A stretch of 64,000 bases of DNA, from contig NZ_CP070506.1 in assembly GCF_016925675.1 (NCBI RefSeq), positions 246,501-310,500 on the forward strand. The letters are read 5' to 3'. Of the stretch, positions 1 to 9,523 are shown piece by piece. A program made the translations under genes and the position numbers. The notes under the pieces were generated by a model that was not told the DNA's origin, ran no database searches, and worked only from the letters and a program-made list of their open reading frames with translations. How positions within the stretch are numbered: the stretch's first letter is position 1; the number at the start of each line of letters is the position of its first letter. Source of the DNA: Pseudomonas hygromyciniae (GTDB lineage Bacteria; Pseudomonadota; Gammaproteobacteria; Pseudomonadales; Pseudomonadaceae).

Positions 1-576
1 TTGCGCACCGACCATGGCGGCATTGTCACCGCCTGGAATGCCGAAGCCGGCCAAGTGGTGAGTGCTGGCCAGCAAGTGGTGACCCTGGCCCGTCCGGACA
101 TCAAGGAAGCGGTGATCGACCTGCCCGCCGGCCTTGCCGAGCGCCTGCCGAGCGATGTGGTGTTCCTGGTGGCCAGCCAGTTGGACCCCAGCGTCAACAC
201 CACCGCTACCGTGCGCGAGATCGAGCCCCAGGCGCAAAGCGCCACCCGCACCCGTCGCGCGCGCCTGACCCTGGCCCAGACGCCGCCGGCGTTGCGCCTG
301 GGCACGGCGATCAGCGTGACCTTGAGCTCGGCCATCGCCCCGCGTATCGAACTGCCTGCCAGCGCGGTGCAGGATGTCGAAGGCAAGACCCGCATCTGGG
401 TCGTCGATACGCAACAGCAGAGCGTGCAGCCCCGTGATGTGACCCTGGTCAGCCGCGATGCCAACCGTGTCGTGCTCAACGGCGGGGTGCAGCCTGGCGA
501 GCGTGTGGTCAGTGCCGGCGTCAACAGCCTCACACCCGGACAAAAAGTCAAAACCGACGAGGACAGCCCGCGATGA
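1..576 (+). CDS. RND efflux periplasmic adaptor subunit (5' truncated)
   Basis: This is the C-terminal part of a membrane fusion protein that links an inner-membrane RND pump to an outer-membrane channel. The visible 191 residues begin inside the lipoyl half-motif (AGQVVSAGQQVVTLARPD), continue through the beta-barrel domain and end in the membrane-proximal domain (IELPASAVQDVEGKTRIWVV). The signal peptide and first hairpin lie outside the window, so the TTG at position 1 is not a real start. The stop overlaps the start of the downstream RND transporter by 4 bp, as expected for translationally coupled pump subunits. The substrate cannot be read from sequence. Confidence 0.9.
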   Translation: MRTDHGGIVTAWNAEAGQVVSAGQQVVTLARPDIKEAVIDLPAGLAERLPSDVVFLVASQLDPSVNTTATVREIEPQAQSATRTRRARLTLAQTPPALRLGTAISVTLSSAIAPRIELPASAVQDVEGKTRIWVVDTQQQSVQPRDVTLVSRDANRVVLNGGVQPGERVVSAGVNSLTPGQKVKTDEDSPR

Positions 577-3500
577 AAGGGAGCTTCAACTTATCCGACT
601 GGGCGCTCAAGCATCAGTCCTTCGTCTGGTACCTGATGTTCGTCGCGCTGCTGATGGGCGTGTTTTCCTACATGAACCTGGGGCGCGAGGAAGATCCGTC
701 CTTCACCATCAAGACCATGGTGATCCAGACCCGCTGGCCGGGCGCAACCCAGGAAGAAACCCTCAAGCAGGTCACCGACCGCATCGAGAAAAAGCTCGAA
801 GAGCTGGACTCGCTGGACTATGTAAAAAGCTACACCCGGCCCGGTGAGTCCACGGTTTTTGTGTTCCTCAAGGACACCACCAGCGCCAAGGCGATCCCCG
901 AGATCTGGTACCAGGTGCGCAAGAAGATCGACGACATCCGCGGCACCTTCCCCCAGGGCTTGCAGGGGCCGTCGTTCAACGACGAGTTCGGTGATGTATT
1001 TGGCTCGGTGTACGCCTTTACCGCCGATGGCATGTCGATGCGCCAGTTGCGCGATTACGTCGAGCAGGTGCGCGCCGAGATCCGGGCGGTGCCGGGGTTG
1101 GGCAAGGTCGAGATGATCGGCCAGCAGGACGAAGTGATCTACCTGAATTTCTCCACGCGCAAACTGGCCGCCCTGGGGATTGACCAGCGCCATGTGGTGC
1201 AGAGCCTGCAATCGCAGAACGCGGTGACCCCGGCCGGGGTGATCGAGGCCGGGCCGGAGCGGATTTCGGTGCGCACCACCGGGCAATTCGCCTCGGAAAA
1301 GGATCTGGCCGACGTCAACCTGCGTCTCAATGACCGCTTCTACCGCCTGGCGGATATCGCAGATATCAGCCGGGGCTATGTGGATCCGGCGCGGCCAATG
1401 TTTCGTTTCAACGGTCAGCAAGCCATCGGCCTGGCCATCGCCATGCAGAAGGGCGGCAACATCCAGGAATTCGGCAAGGCGCTGCACCAGCGCATGGACG
1501 AGCTGACGGCCGACCTGCCGGTGGGCATTGGCGTGCACAAGGTGTCGGACCAGGCAGAGGTGGTGGAGGAAGCGGTCGGCGGCTTCACCAGTGCGCTGTT
1601 CGAGGCGGTGATCATCGTGCTGGTGGTGAGCTTTATCAGCCTCGGCCTGCGTGCCGGGTTGGTGGTGGCATGCTCGATCCCGCTGGTGCTGGCACTGGTG
1701 TTTGTGTTTATGGAGTACAGCGGCATCACCATGCAGCGGGTGTCGCTGGGCGCGTTGATCATCGCCCTTGGTTTGCTGGTGGACGACGCGATGATCACCG
1801 TGGAAATGATGATCACCCGCCTGGAAAAAGGCGAAACCCTGGAGCAGGCCGCGACCTTTGCCTACACCTCCACCGCGTTCCCGATGCTCACCGGGACCCT
1901 AGTGACCGTGGCCGGGTTTGTGCCCATTGGCCTTAACGCCAGCTCGGCCGGCGAATATACCTTCACCCTGTTTGCCGTTATTGCCGTGGCGATGCTGGTG
2001 TCGTGGGTGGTGGCCGTGTTGTTTGCGCCGGTGATTGGCGTGCATATCCTCAGCAGCAAGGTCAAACCGCACAATGAAGAGCCGGGGCGCATTGGCCGGG
2101 CCTTCAATGGCGGCATGTTGTGGGCCATGCGCAATCGCTGGTGGGCGATCGGCCTCACGGTGCTGCTGTTCGCGGCGTCGGTGTTTTCCATGCAGTTTGT
2201 GCAAAACCAGTTCTTCCCGTCGTCGGATCGCCCGGAAATCCTCGTCGATCTCAACCTGCCGCAAAACGCCTCGATCAACGAAACCCGTAAGGCGGTGGAC
2301 CGTCTGGAAGCGATCATCAAGGACGATCCGGATATCACGCGCTGGAGCACCTACATCGGTCAGGGGGCGATCCGCTTCTACCTGCCCCTGGACCAGCAAC
2401 TGGAGAACCCGTATTACGCGCAGTTGGTGATCGTCAGCAAAGGTCTGGAAGAGCGCGGTGCGTTGATCGAGCGCCTGCAAAAACGTTTGCGCGATGACTT
2501 TGTGGGTGTCGGCAGCTTTGTCCAACCTCTGGAAATGGGCCCGCCGGTCGGGCGGCCGATCCAGTATCGGGTGTCGGGCAAGGACATCGATCAGGTGCGC
2601 AAACACGCCATCGAGCTGGCGACACTGCTGGATAAAAACAGCCACCTGGGCGAGATCATCTACGACTGGAACGAGCCGGGCAAAGTGCTGCGGATCGATA
2701 TTGCCCAGGACAAGGCGCGCCAACTCGGGCTGTCGTCCGAAGATGTGGCGCAGTTGATGAACAGCGTGGTCAGCGGCGCGGCCGTGACCCAGGTGCACGA
2801 CGATATCTACCTGATCAACGTGGTCGGCCGCGCCGAAGACGCCGAACGCGGTACCCCGGAAACCTTGCAGAACCTGCAGATCGTCACCCCCAGCGGCACT
2901 TCGATTCCGCTGCTGGCCTTTGCCACTGTGCGCTACGAGTTGGAGCAGCCGCTGGTGTGGCGCCGCGATCGCCTGCCGACCATCACCATCAAGGCCGCCG
3001 TGCGCGATGAGATGCAGCCGACCGACCTGGTCAAGCAGCTCAAGCCTGAAATCGACAAGTTCAGCGCCGGTTTGCCGGTGGGCTACAAGGTCGCAACCGG
3101 CGGCACCGTGGAGGAAAGCGGCAAGGCCCAGGGCCCGATTGCCAGCGTGGTGCCGTTGATGCTGTTCTTGATGGCGACCTTTTTGATGATCCAATTGCAC
3201 AGCGTGCAGAAGACGTTCCTGGTGGCCAGCGTGGCCCCACTGGGCCTGATCGGCGTGGCGTTGGCGCTGATTCCCACCGGCACGCCCATGGGCTTTGTGG
3301 CGATCCTGGGGATCCTGGCGCTGATCGGCATCATCATCCGCAACTCGGTGATCCTGGTGACCCAGATCGACGCCTATGAGCGTGATGGCTACACGCCGTG
3401 GGACGCGGTGGTGCAAGCCACTGAACACCGGCGCCGGCCGATCCTGCTGACGGCGGCGGCGGCCAGCCTGGGCATGATCCCCATCGCGCGGGAGGTGTTC

Positions 3501-3623
3501 TGGGGGCCGATGGCTTACGCGATGATCGGCGGCATCATCATCGCGACCTTGCTGACGTTGCTGTTTTTGCCGGCGCTGTATGTGGCCTGGTACAAAATCC
3601 GCGAGCCCAAGACCGCGCCGTAA
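573..3623 (+). CDS. RND family efflux transporter permease
   Basis: A 1016-residue inner-membrane proton-driven pump, the usual length for the hydrophobe/amphiphile efflux RND family. It has an N-terminal transmembrane helix (about residues 13-33), a large periplasmic porter loop, a central helix block with the acidic motif LGLLVDDAMITVEMM, a second porter loop and a final block of helices ending in FLPALYVAWYKIREPK. It overlaps the upstream adaptor by 4 bp (ATGA), so the two form one operon. No outer-membrane factor follows; it may be upstream of the window or shared. The acidic helix-4 residues suggest ordinary proton coupling. The transported compound is unknown. Confidence 0.93.
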   Translation: MKGSFNLSDWALKHQSFVWYLMFVALLMGVFSYMNLGREEDPSFTIKTMVIQTRWPGATQEETLKQVTDRIEKKLEELDSLDYVKSYTRPGESTVFVFLKDTTSAKAIPEIWYQVRKKIDDIRGTFPQGLQGPSFNDEFGDVFGSVYAFTADGMSMRQLRDYVEQVRAEIRAVPGLGKVEMIGQQDEVIYLNFSTRKLAALGIDQRHVVQSLQSQNAVTPAGVIEAGPERISVRTTGQFASEKDLADVNLRLNDRFYRLADIADISRGYVDPARPMFRFNGQQAIGLAIAMQKGGNIQEFGKALHQRMDELTADLPVGIGVHKVSDQAEVVEEAVGGFTSALFEAVIIVLVVSFISLGLRAGLVVACSIPLVLALVFVFMEYSGITMQRVSLGALIIALGLLVDDAMITVEMMITRLEKGETLEQAATFAYTSTAFPMLTGTLVTVAGFVPIGLNASSAGEYTFTLFAVIAVAMLVSWVVAVLFAPVIGVHILSSKVKPHNEEPGRIGRAFNGGMLWAMRNRWWAIGLTVLLFAASVFSMQFVQNQFFPSSDRPEILVDLNLPQNASINETRKAVDRLEAIIKDDPDITRWSTYIGQGAIRFYLPLDQQLENPYYAQLVIVSKGLEERGALIERLQKRLRDDFVGVGSFVQPLEMGPPVGRPIQYRVSGKDIDQVRKHAIELATLLDKNSHLGEIIYDWNEPGKVLRIDIAQDKARQLGLSSEDVAQLMNSVVSGAAVTQVHDDIYLINVVGRAEDAERGTPETLQNLQIVTPSGTSIPLLAFATVRYELEQPLVWRRDRLPTITIKAAVRDEMQPTDLVKQLKPEIDKFSAGLPVGYKVATGGTVEESGKAQGPIASVVPLMLFLMATFLMIQLHSVQKTFLVASVAPLGLIGVALALIPTGTPMGFVAILGILALIGIIIRNSVILVTQIDAYERDGYTPWDAVVQATEHRRRPILLTAAAASLGMIPIAREVFWGPMAYAMIGGIIIATLLTLLFLPALYVAWYKIREPKTAP

Positions 3624-3625
3624 CG

Positions 3626-3653
3626 CAACACTGTGGTGGGGAACACAGTGTTG
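3626..3653. terminator. Perfect hairpin after the RND operon
   Basis: A 10-bp perfect inverted repeat (CAACACTGTG / CACAGTGTTG) with an 8-nt loop begins 3 nt after the transporter stop codon. No T tract follows, so it could be a 3' stabilising hairpin or a regulator site rather than a classical intrinsic terminator. Confidence 0.4.
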
Positions 3654-3771
3654 GGAAGGACTCTGTGGAGAGGGGGCAGGCAGTGGGGAAAATCTTTAAA
3701 TGGGCCTTGGAAAAGTACCGATCAACAAATTGCTTTACCCTCGGGCTTTCGCTCCTGTGAAGGCCCACGTC

Positions 3772-5997
3772 ATGCCCCGTAACCTGCGCCGCGCCCTGTG
3801 CATCAGCATGCTGCTGCTCTCGCCACTGGCAGTGGCCAGCACCGTTCTGGAAAACCCCCAGTGGCGCATCGAACTCGACGCGGCCACCTTGGCCGTGCGC
3901 GTCACCCCGGCTGGCGGCGAACCGGTGCAAGCCGCCAGTGGCGTGGCGGCCCATCAGGTCAGCCAGTTGAAACAGTCCAAACAACAGGCCAATTGGCAAT
4001 GGGACAACGGTGCCTATCGCCTCAGCGCCACCCTCGACCAGCGCGACCTGATCATCACCGTCACCGCACGCGAGGCCGCGGAGCTTGAGCTTATCCGCCA
4101 GCCTGCCAGCGCTATGGGCAATGGTTTGATCTGGCCCTTGGCCGAGGGGCATTACATCCCTGCCGGCAATCGTCTCTGGCAAGACTTCCTGCTCGAACAG
4201 GGCGACGTGAACAGCACCCAGGACCTGAGCCTGCCGTTATGGGGCGTCGACCACGGCAGCTTTACCCTCAACTGGCTGCTGACCAACCCCTACAACAATC
4301 GCTTGCAGTGGCAGGCCGAGGGCTCGCGCCTGGGCTTGTCGCTGCACCATGAATTCACCGGCCTTGACCCCACCGCGCCCATGACCCTGCGCCTGAACCT
4401 GGGCGAGGCCGACGTGCTGGCCGGTGCCAAACGTTATCGCCAATGGCTGATAGAGCAGGGGCGCTACGAGCCTTTGGCAGACAAGCTGCAACAGATCCCC
4501 GCCGGCAAAAAACTGTTGGGCGCCAGCCATGTGTACCTGTGGGGCAATGACCTGCTGGGCCTGGGCGATGTGCGCGATTGGGCGCAGTTACGCACATTGC
4601 TGCGCGCCCCTGACGGGCTGGGCGCACAACTCAATGGCCTGCTGGACCCGCAAGCGGCGCAGGTGGTGCAAGTTACCCTGCCGTTTCTGGATCGCTATCA
4701 GCAAGGTGTGCTGCTCAGAGGGCTTAACGCGGCGCTGAACAAAAAGGCGCGGTTGAACTGGCAGGCCCAGGTGCAGCCCGATATGCAGGCACTCGCCGCT
4801 GGCTACGGTGCAGTCCGTGAGGAACTGGCGTTGGCGTTTGCCAGCGCCTTGAACTCCCCCCCTCAAGCCTGGGGCAGCACGTTGTCGACAGCCACGATAA
4901 AGACCCTGCAGGACAGCGGCCTGCAACGCCTGCTGTTGACCCTGGGGGAGGGCTGGGAAGGCGGGCTCTGGCACTCCGAGGCGGTGCGCAAGGGGGTCGA
5001 GGCCGGATACTTGATGGCGCCCTATGACTCCTATGAAACCGCGCTGGCGGATAGCGAAAACCCCGATTGGATCACCGCGCACCTGGGCAGCCGCGCCTAC
5101 CGCGACTGCGCGATCATGCTCAAGAACGGCCAGCTCAAGACCGGTTTCCAGAAGTCCGGGCATTACACCGACCCGCGCTGCGTGCGCCCGCTGTTGGAGG
5201 CACGGGTGGCAGCGGTGCAGGCCCGGGCCGGGTTCAATGCCTGGTTTCTCGATGCATACGCCACCGGCATGTTGTTTGACAGCTATCGCTCGGTGCTGGG
5301 CATGACCCAGGCACAGAACGCTGAAGGTAATGTCGACGCGGCCCGCTGGATCGGCAATCACCTGCAGTTGCCAGTGGGTTCCGAAGACGGCAACGCCACC
5401 ACCGCCCGGGGCGTGTTGTTCGCCCATGGCATGCAGACGCCGGTCATGGGCTGGGGCGACCGCGAGATGACCCAGGACAAGCAATCGCCTTACTACGTGG
5501 GGGCCTGGTACCCACCGGAACAGCCAGCGGTATTCTTCAAGCGCGTGCCGCTCAAAGAGCCGCTGCGCACCGTGTACTTTGCCCCGGCGATGCGCCTGCC
5601 GTTATATCAGGCGGTCTTCCATGGCTCGGTCATCACCACCCATCACTGGCTGTTCGACAGCCTGAAACTGAGCAATGTGCAGGCGGAAAACGAGCTGACC
5701 CAACTGCTTTACAACGTACCGCCGCTCTATCATCTGAGTGCCGCTACGTTGAAGCAGCGCTTGCCAATGATCCAGCGCCAGGATGGGTTCTTTCGCCCGT
5801 TGCATGAGCGTCTGGCGACCCAGGCGCTGACGGATTTTCGCTGGCTGAGCAGCGACCGGCTGGTGCAGCAGACCACCTTTGCCGATGGCACGCGGTTGGT
5901 GGCCAATTTTGCGCAGGAACAGCGGGAAGGGTATGCCGGGCGCAGTGTGACGGCGTTGGTGGTGGGGGCGGAGCCGGTGGTGTATCAGGTGGATTAG
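3772..5997 (+). CDS. Secreted glycoside hydrolase-like protein
   Basis: About 741 residues from the chosen start. The ATG at 3772 is preferred over 3700 because it has a GAAGG ribosome site 8 nt upstream and opens directly into a signal peptide (MPRNLRRALCISMLLLSPLA, cleaved near AVAS). The mature protein has an N-terminal beta-rich region, then a central region resembling a glycosidase barrel, with FNAWFLDAYATGMLFDSY as a candidate acidic active-site segment and a second acidic/aromatic segment around WGDREMTQDKQSPYYVGAW. I recognise a general resemblance to glycosidases such as GH101-like enzymes but cannot assign a family. It is probably periplasmic. The gene stands alone between the RND operon and a REP pair, so context does not suggest a substrate. 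Confidence 0.6.
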   Translation: MPRNLRRALCISMLLLSPLAVASTVLENPQWRIELDAATLAVRVTPAGGEPVQAASGVAAHQVSQLKQSKQQANWQWDNGAYRLSATLDQRDLIITVTAREAAELELIRQPASAMGNGLIWPLAEGHYIPAGNRLWQDFLLEQGDVNSTQDLSLPLWGVDHGSFTLNWLLTNPYNNRLQWQAEGSRLGLSLHHEFTGLDPTAPMTLRLNLGEADVLAGAKRYRQWLIEQGRYEPLADKLQQIPAGKKLLGASHVYLWGNDLLGLGDVRDWAQLRTLLRAPDGLGAQLNGLLDPQAAQVVQVTLPFLDRYQQGVLLRGLNAALNKKARLNWQAQVQPDMQALAAGYGAVREELALAFASALNSPPQAWGSTLSTATIKTLQDSGLQRLLLTLGEGWEGGLWHSEAVRKGVEAGYLMAPYDSYETALADSENPDWITAHLGSRAYRDCAIMLKNGQLKTGFQKSGHYTDPRCVRPLLEARVAAVQARAGFNAWFLDAYATGMLFDSYRSVLGMTQAQNAEGNVDAARWIGNHLQLPVGSEDGNATTARGVLFAHGMQTPVMGWGDREMTQDKQSPYYVGAWYPPEQPAVFFKRVPLKEPLRTVYFAPAMRLPLYQAVFHGSVITTHHWLFDSLKLSNVQAENELTQLLYNVPPLYHLSAATLKQRLPMIQRQDGFFRPLHERLATQALTDFRWLSSDRLVQQTTFADGTRLVANFAQEQREGYAGRSVTALVVGAEPVVYQVD

Positions 5998-6013
5998 CGG
6001 TGTTCTTGAGTCC

Positions 6014-6077
6014 ATCGCGGGCAAGCCCGCTCCTACAGGGGAATACATTCCAATGTGGGAGCGAGCTTGCCCGCGAT
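6014..6077. repeat. Outward-facing pair of REP sequences
   Basis: Two REP units (6014-6037 and 6054-6077) lie tail to tail: each has the GCGGGCAAGCCCGC-like palindrome, but the TGTAGGAG/TGTGGGAG ends face each other. That is the reverse of the usual REPIN arrangement seen elsewhere in the window. They fill the 84-bp gap between the glycosidase-like gene and the convergent ACP-like gene. Confidence 0.85.
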
Positions 6078-6081
6078 AGCG

Positions 6082-6348
6082 TCAGTTGCCCCTCCGCCGA
6101 CATTGAACAATCAAATCGACAACTTGCTGGATAGTCGTGATGTGATCCCAATCATCCTGAGTTGCCTGCAATTTGAATTGCCATTTGATCTGCATGACAA
6201 AGCAGGTCAGATCTTCATCAATGATCTTAAAGTCGTGGATGAAGTCCGTTTGTTCTGTCACCTGGCTTCGGTCGATAAAGCCAATGATATCGACGAAAAG
6301 CCGGATCACTTTTTCACTGATCTCGGCCCTGGTCAGGTTATTTTCCAT
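6082..6348 (-). CDS. Acyl-carrier-protein-like small protein
   Basis: An 88-residue acidic protein. The start at 6348 (MENNLTRAEISEKV) is chosen because GAGG lies about 6 nt upstream; an in-frame ATG at 6375 would extend it by 9 residues and overlap the preceding gene more. The pattern of helices and acidic turns, including the central IHDFKIIDEDLTCFVMQI and the terminal TIQQVVDLIVQ, resembles the acyl carrier protein fold. The serine of the DSL motif that carries phosphopantetheine is absent, so it probably is not a working carrier. It overlaps the upstream 188-residue hydrophobic protein by 11 bp, indicating coupled expression. The local sequence is clearly richer in A and T than its neighbours. 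Function unknown; compare the DUF1493-like proteins at 39-40 kb. Confidence 0.7.
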   Translation of the reverse strand: MENNLTRAEISEKVIRLFVDIIGFIDRSQVTEQTDFIHDFKIIDEDLTCFVMQIKWQFKLQATQDDWDHITTIQQVVDLIVQCRRRGN

Positions 6349-6904
6349 TTCTTGCCTCATAGGCACACTTACCAATACTCACTAGATCAAAAATAGCCAA
6401 ACCAGCAGCAACGAAGGGGATGCCTCGCCCGAGAATGCCAAATACCCGGACGGTACCAAAAGTCGCTTTCGCCATGCCGGCCAATGTCGGCTGTCTGATC
6501 AGTGTACGAGGGAAAAAGCGCATTCCAATGAGGCTAACCAGGTTTGTTGTTTTGCTGGAGCCGACGTGGACCCAGGTTCCCACAGCAATTTTGCTGATAG
6601 GTATGCCCGCCATGCCGGTTATAACTGTTGCTGCTGTCAAGCCGTAGTGTTGCTGTGTGCATTTCCAGAGCTCTTCAAAAGTAGTGTTCGGTACAGAAGA
6701 GTCGGCATGAGTGGGCGTGAGTAACTTGTACTTGGCGCCATGGGTCCAGCCTGGTGTATTAGGCAAAACCATGACTGCCGGGCAGCTTGTCATCGTATTT
6801 CCCAGATGAAATGCCATGCTGGCAGTCGAGCCGAAATCTATGCCATTTCGTTCTAGCTCAAGTTGGCTTCGCATGATTGCCGAATGAAGATCGCTTTCCT
6901 GCAT
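6338..6904 (-). CDS. Unknown hydrophobic protein paired with an ACP-like protein
   Basis: A 188-residue protein starting at an ATG with AAGGA 8 nt upstream. I do not recognise it. The N-terminal half is polar and contains SCPAVMVLPNTPGW; the middle has an alanine/glycine-rich stretch (LTAATVITGMAGIPISKIAVG). The C-terminal half alternates basic and hydrophobic segments and ends in a strong hydrophobic helix (GIPFVAAGLAIFDLVSIG). There is no signal peptide. It could be membrane-associated. It overlaps the downstream ACP-like gene, and the AT-rich composition suggests horizontal acquisition. A toxin/immunity or effector/partner relation is possible but unproven. Confidence 0.6.
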   Translation of the reverse strand: MQESDLHSAIMRSQLELERNGIDFGSTASMAFHLGNTMTSCPAVMVLPNTPGWTHGAKYKLLTPTHADSSVPNTTFEELWKCTQQHYGLTAATVITGMAGIPISKIAVGTWVHVGSSKTTNLVSLIGMRFFPRTLIRQPTLAGMAKATFGTVRVFGILGRGIPFVAAGLAIFDLVSIGKCAYEARNGK

Positions 6905-7063
6905 GACGTAATCCTTGTACGTAAATGACAGGCAAGATGTTAGGTCGCAGTAAAGGACCCTAGGCGGGAGAGGGGTAAATCCAGAAAGGTCCGACGTGAC
7001 AGCAGGGCTAGGCCTACTGGCTATTCAGAATGCCTGTGGGCCTGATACCGGAGGCGATCACCC

Positions 7064-7086
7064 GTAGGAGCGGGCTTGCCCGCGAT
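7064..7086. repeat. Single REP sequence
   Basis: A lone REP unit with the GTAGGAGCGGGCTTGCCCGC core, lying 10 bp beyond the stop of the methyltransferase gene. The rest of the 190-bp gap from 6905 shows no other recognisable element. Confidence 0.85.
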
Positions 7087-7095
7087 AGCGTGCGC

Positions 7096-7743
7096 TCAGA
7101 CAACCCCGACCTTACGCCACACACTGGCCAACCAAGGCTGCTGCTCACGCGGCAGGCCTGCGGGGCGATAGTAGTGCTCCAGCTCCACAAACCCCGCCGC
7201 AGTCAGCAGCCCCTGCCAGGCCTCAAGGTCGTGATACGAGCCATAACGCGGCCCGTTCCAGCCCTCTTGGTTTTCCCCTCGGGGGTTGGAGCTGAATAAC
7301 ACCCCACCCGGCTTCAACGCCCCATGCAACTGCCTGAGAATGCGCGGCAATTCCTGCTTGGGAATATGAAACAGCACCGCATTGGCAAAAATCCCATCGA
7401 AACGCTCGGCCGGCAGGTCGAGCTTGAGGAAGTCCTGGTGCAGCACTTCGCAGCCGCTGTCCTGGCGCGCCATCTGCGCAAACCGCTCGGCGCCATCGAG
7501 CCCGACGGCGATATGTCCCAGGCGGGTAAACGTCTGCAAGTCGCGCCCCGGCCCGCAGCCGAAGTCCAGCACGGTAAACGGTGCATCACCCTGGATATGC
7601 CGCAGCAACGCCTCGATGTTCTGGCTCACATCGTGGTCGCGGGTGCCTTCGCGAAAATCCTCGGCCACCTGGTTGTAGTGGCCCAGGGTGGTGGAAGTAA
7701 TCTGGTCGAGGTCGTCGGGGGCGAGTTTCATGGCAGTCGGCAC
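7096..7743 (-). CDS. Class I SAM-dependent methyltransferase
   Basis: A 215-residue cytoplasmic methyltransferase. Motif I is VLDFGCGPGRDLQ (about residues 59-71), followed by an acidic residue ending strand 2 (AVGLDG), a motif II/III region FDGIFANAVLFHIP and the post-motif LKPGGVLFSSNPRG. The start at 7743 gives MPTAMKLAPDD; the internal ATG five codons later is equally plausible. Size and motifs fit small-molecule O/N/S-methyltransferases of the UbiE/Tam type, but the substrate is not determinable. It is transcribed toward 7.1 kb, just downstream of the MetI-type permease gene, so it may be read through from the sulfur operon. Confidence 0.82.
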   Translation of the reverse strand: MPTAMKLAPDDLDQITSTTLGHYNQVAEDFREGTRDHDVSQNIEALLRHIQGDAPFTVLDFGCGPGRDLQTFTRLGHIAVGLDGAERFAQMARQDSGCEVLHQDFLKLDLPAERFDGIFANAVLFHIPKQELPRILRQLHGALKPGGVLFSSNPRGENQEGWNGPRYGSYHDLEAWQGLLTAAGFVELEHYYRPAGLPREQQPWLASVWRKVGVV

Positions 7744-7771
7744 CAGGGCAAAGAGAGTTGCCGACTATACC

Positions 7772-8416
7772 TCAGCGCTTGTTCAGCCCGCGCGCCAGGC
7801 GATCGCCGCCCAGTTGGATTGCCGCCACCAGAATCACCAACAGCACAATCACCGTGAGCATGATCTGGCTGTCGAAGCGCTGGTAGCCGTAGCGGTAGGC
7901 GATGTCCCCCAGGCCTCCGGCGCCAATCGCCCCGGCCATGGCCGAGGAGTTGATCATGGTCACCAGGGTAATGGTGAACCCGCCGACAATCCCCGGCAGC
8001 GCTTCGGGCAACAGCACATGCCAGACGATATGCCAGCGCCGGCAGCCCATGGCCTGCGCGGCTTCGATCAGGCCATGGTCGACTTCACGCAGGCTGACTT
8101 CGGCGATCCGCGCAAAGAACGGCGTGGCGGCGATGGTCAGTGGCACCACGGCGGCCCATACGCCGTAAGTGGTGCCGACGATCAGGCGGGTGAAGGGGAT
8201 CAGCGCCACCATCAGAATCAGGAACGGGATGGAGCGGAACAGATTGACGAACGCCCCCAGCACCCGGTTCAACGCCGGGGCCTGGTAGATGCCGCCCTTG
8301 TCGCTGGTCACCAGGAACACCGCCAGCGGGATCCCCACCAGCAAGGCGATCAACGACGACACGCCCACCATCAACAAGGTGTCGATGGCGCCCTGCAATA
8401 AACGATCAAACCACAT
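7772..8416 (-). CDS. metI: Methionine-type ABC transporter permease
   Basis: A 214-residue inner-membrane permease with about five transmembrane helices and the EAA-type coupling loop [20 protein letters not shown] (about residues 118-137). Length and loop sequence fit MetI. It overlaps the ATPase gene upstream by 11 bp and is the last gene of a metQ-metN-metI set that follows the SnaA/SfnB genes. That context suggests import of methionine, methionine sulfoxide or another organosulfur compound rather than housekeeping L-methionine only. Confidence 0.85.
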   Translation of the reverse strand: MWFDRLLQGAIDTLLMVGVSSLIALLVGIPLAVFLVTSDKGGIYQAPALNRVLGAFVNLFRSIPFLILMVALIPFTRLIVGTTYGVWAAVVPLTIAATPFFARIAEVSLREVDHGLIEAAQAMGCRRWHIVWHVLLPEALPGIVGGFTITLVTMINSSAMAGAIGAGGLGDIAYRYGYQRFDSQIMLTVIVLLVILVAAIQLGGDRLARGLNKR

Positions 8417-9521
8417 AACCCAGCACCTCGACCTGTTGTGCCCAGCGCGTGGCGCGGGTGCGTAATGTGTCGGCGTCCAGGGTTGAGCCCGTCACCGCCA
8501 GCAGCAATTGCCCCAGGGCGTGGCCCTGGATGCGTTCGACCCCACCTTGCAGCAGGCGCACGCGCCCACCCAGGGCGCTGAACAGCGCGGCGAGGTCCGG
8601 CTCGTCGGCACTGGCGCCGGTAAACTGCAGGCGCAGCACCACCGCTGCATGCGCTGACTGCGGCGTGGCTTGCAGGCGTTTTTGCAACTCGTCGGGCAAG
8701 CCGTGTTGCAGGGGCGCGAGCAGGGTTTTGCTGACCTCATGCCGGGGGTTGCCAAATACTTCCCATACCGGGCCTTGCTCGACGATCCGCCCATGCTCCA
8801 GCACCACCACGCGGTCGCAGATTTCGCGGATCACGGCCATCTCATGGGTGATCAGCACGATGGTCAGGCCCAGGCGCTGGTTGATCTCGCGCAACAGGCC
8901 GAGGATCGACTGGGTGGTTTCCGGGTCCAGGGCCGAGGTGGCTTCGTCGCACAGCAGGATCTGCGGGTCGTGTACCAGCGAGCGGGCGATGCCCACCCGT
9001 TGTTTCTGGCCCCCGGACAACTGCGCCGGGTACGCCTTGTGCTTGTCCTGCAAGCCCACCAATTCCAGGAGCTCACGCACTTTTTGCTCGCGTTGTGGCT
9101 TGGGCACACCGGCAACTTTCAGCGGCAGTTCGACGTTCTGCCACACGGTCTTGGCCGACATCAGGTTGAAGTGCTGGAAGATCATGCCGATGCGCCGCCG
9201 CAGGGCCACCAGGCGGTCTTCGTCGAAGTCGCCGATATCCACCTGGTCGATCAACACCCGGCCGCTGCTGGGTTGTTCCAGGCGGTTGATGGTGCGGATC
9301 AGCGACGACTTGCCAGCGCCGCTGCGGCCAATGATGCCGAACACTTCGCCGCGCTGGATCGCCAGGTCGATACCTTGTAGTGCGTGCACCGTGCCGTCAT
9401 AGGTTTTGCCCAAGTTGATAAAACGCACATGGGCGTGGTTCAAGTCCGGATGCAGCTCTGTCTGCCGGGCGTCCCTGGGCGGTGTGCCGAGGTCGCGCAG
9501 TTGGGCGTTGGCGGCGCTCAT
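8406..9521 (-). CDS. metN: Methionine-type ABC transporter ATP-binding protein
   Basis: A 371-residue ATPase with Walker [10 protein letters not shown], signature LSGGQKQR, Walker [13 protein letters not shown] and H-loop LITHEM. After the ATPase domain comes a NIL-type regulatory domain (about residues 290-371, ending VEVLGYVV), which in MetN binds methionine and inhibits transport. It has an unusual hydrophilic N-terminal extension of about 27 residues before the nucleotide-binding domain, making it longer than typical MetN (about 343). Only 2 nt separate it from the binding-protein gene. The NIL domain supports a methionine-like ligand. Confidence 0.87.
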   Translation of the reverse strand: MSAANAQLRDLGTPPRDARQTELHPDLNHAHVRFINLGKTYDGTVHALQGIDLAIQRGEVFGIIGRSGAGKSSLIRTINRLEQPSSGRVLIDQVDIGDFDEDRLVALRRRIGMIFQHFNLMSAKTVWQNVELPLKVAGVPKPQREQKVRELLELVGLQDKHKAYPAQLSGGQKQRVGIARSLVHDPQILLCDEATSALDPETTQSILGLLREINQRLGLTIVLITHEMAVIREICDRVVVLEHGRIVEQGPVWEVFGNPRHEVSKTLLAPLQHGLPDELQKRLQATPQSAHAAVVLRLQFTGASADEPDLAALFSALGGRVRLLQGGVERIQGHALGQLLLAVTGSTLDADTLRTRATRWAQQVEVLGYVV

Positions 9522-9523
9522 AT

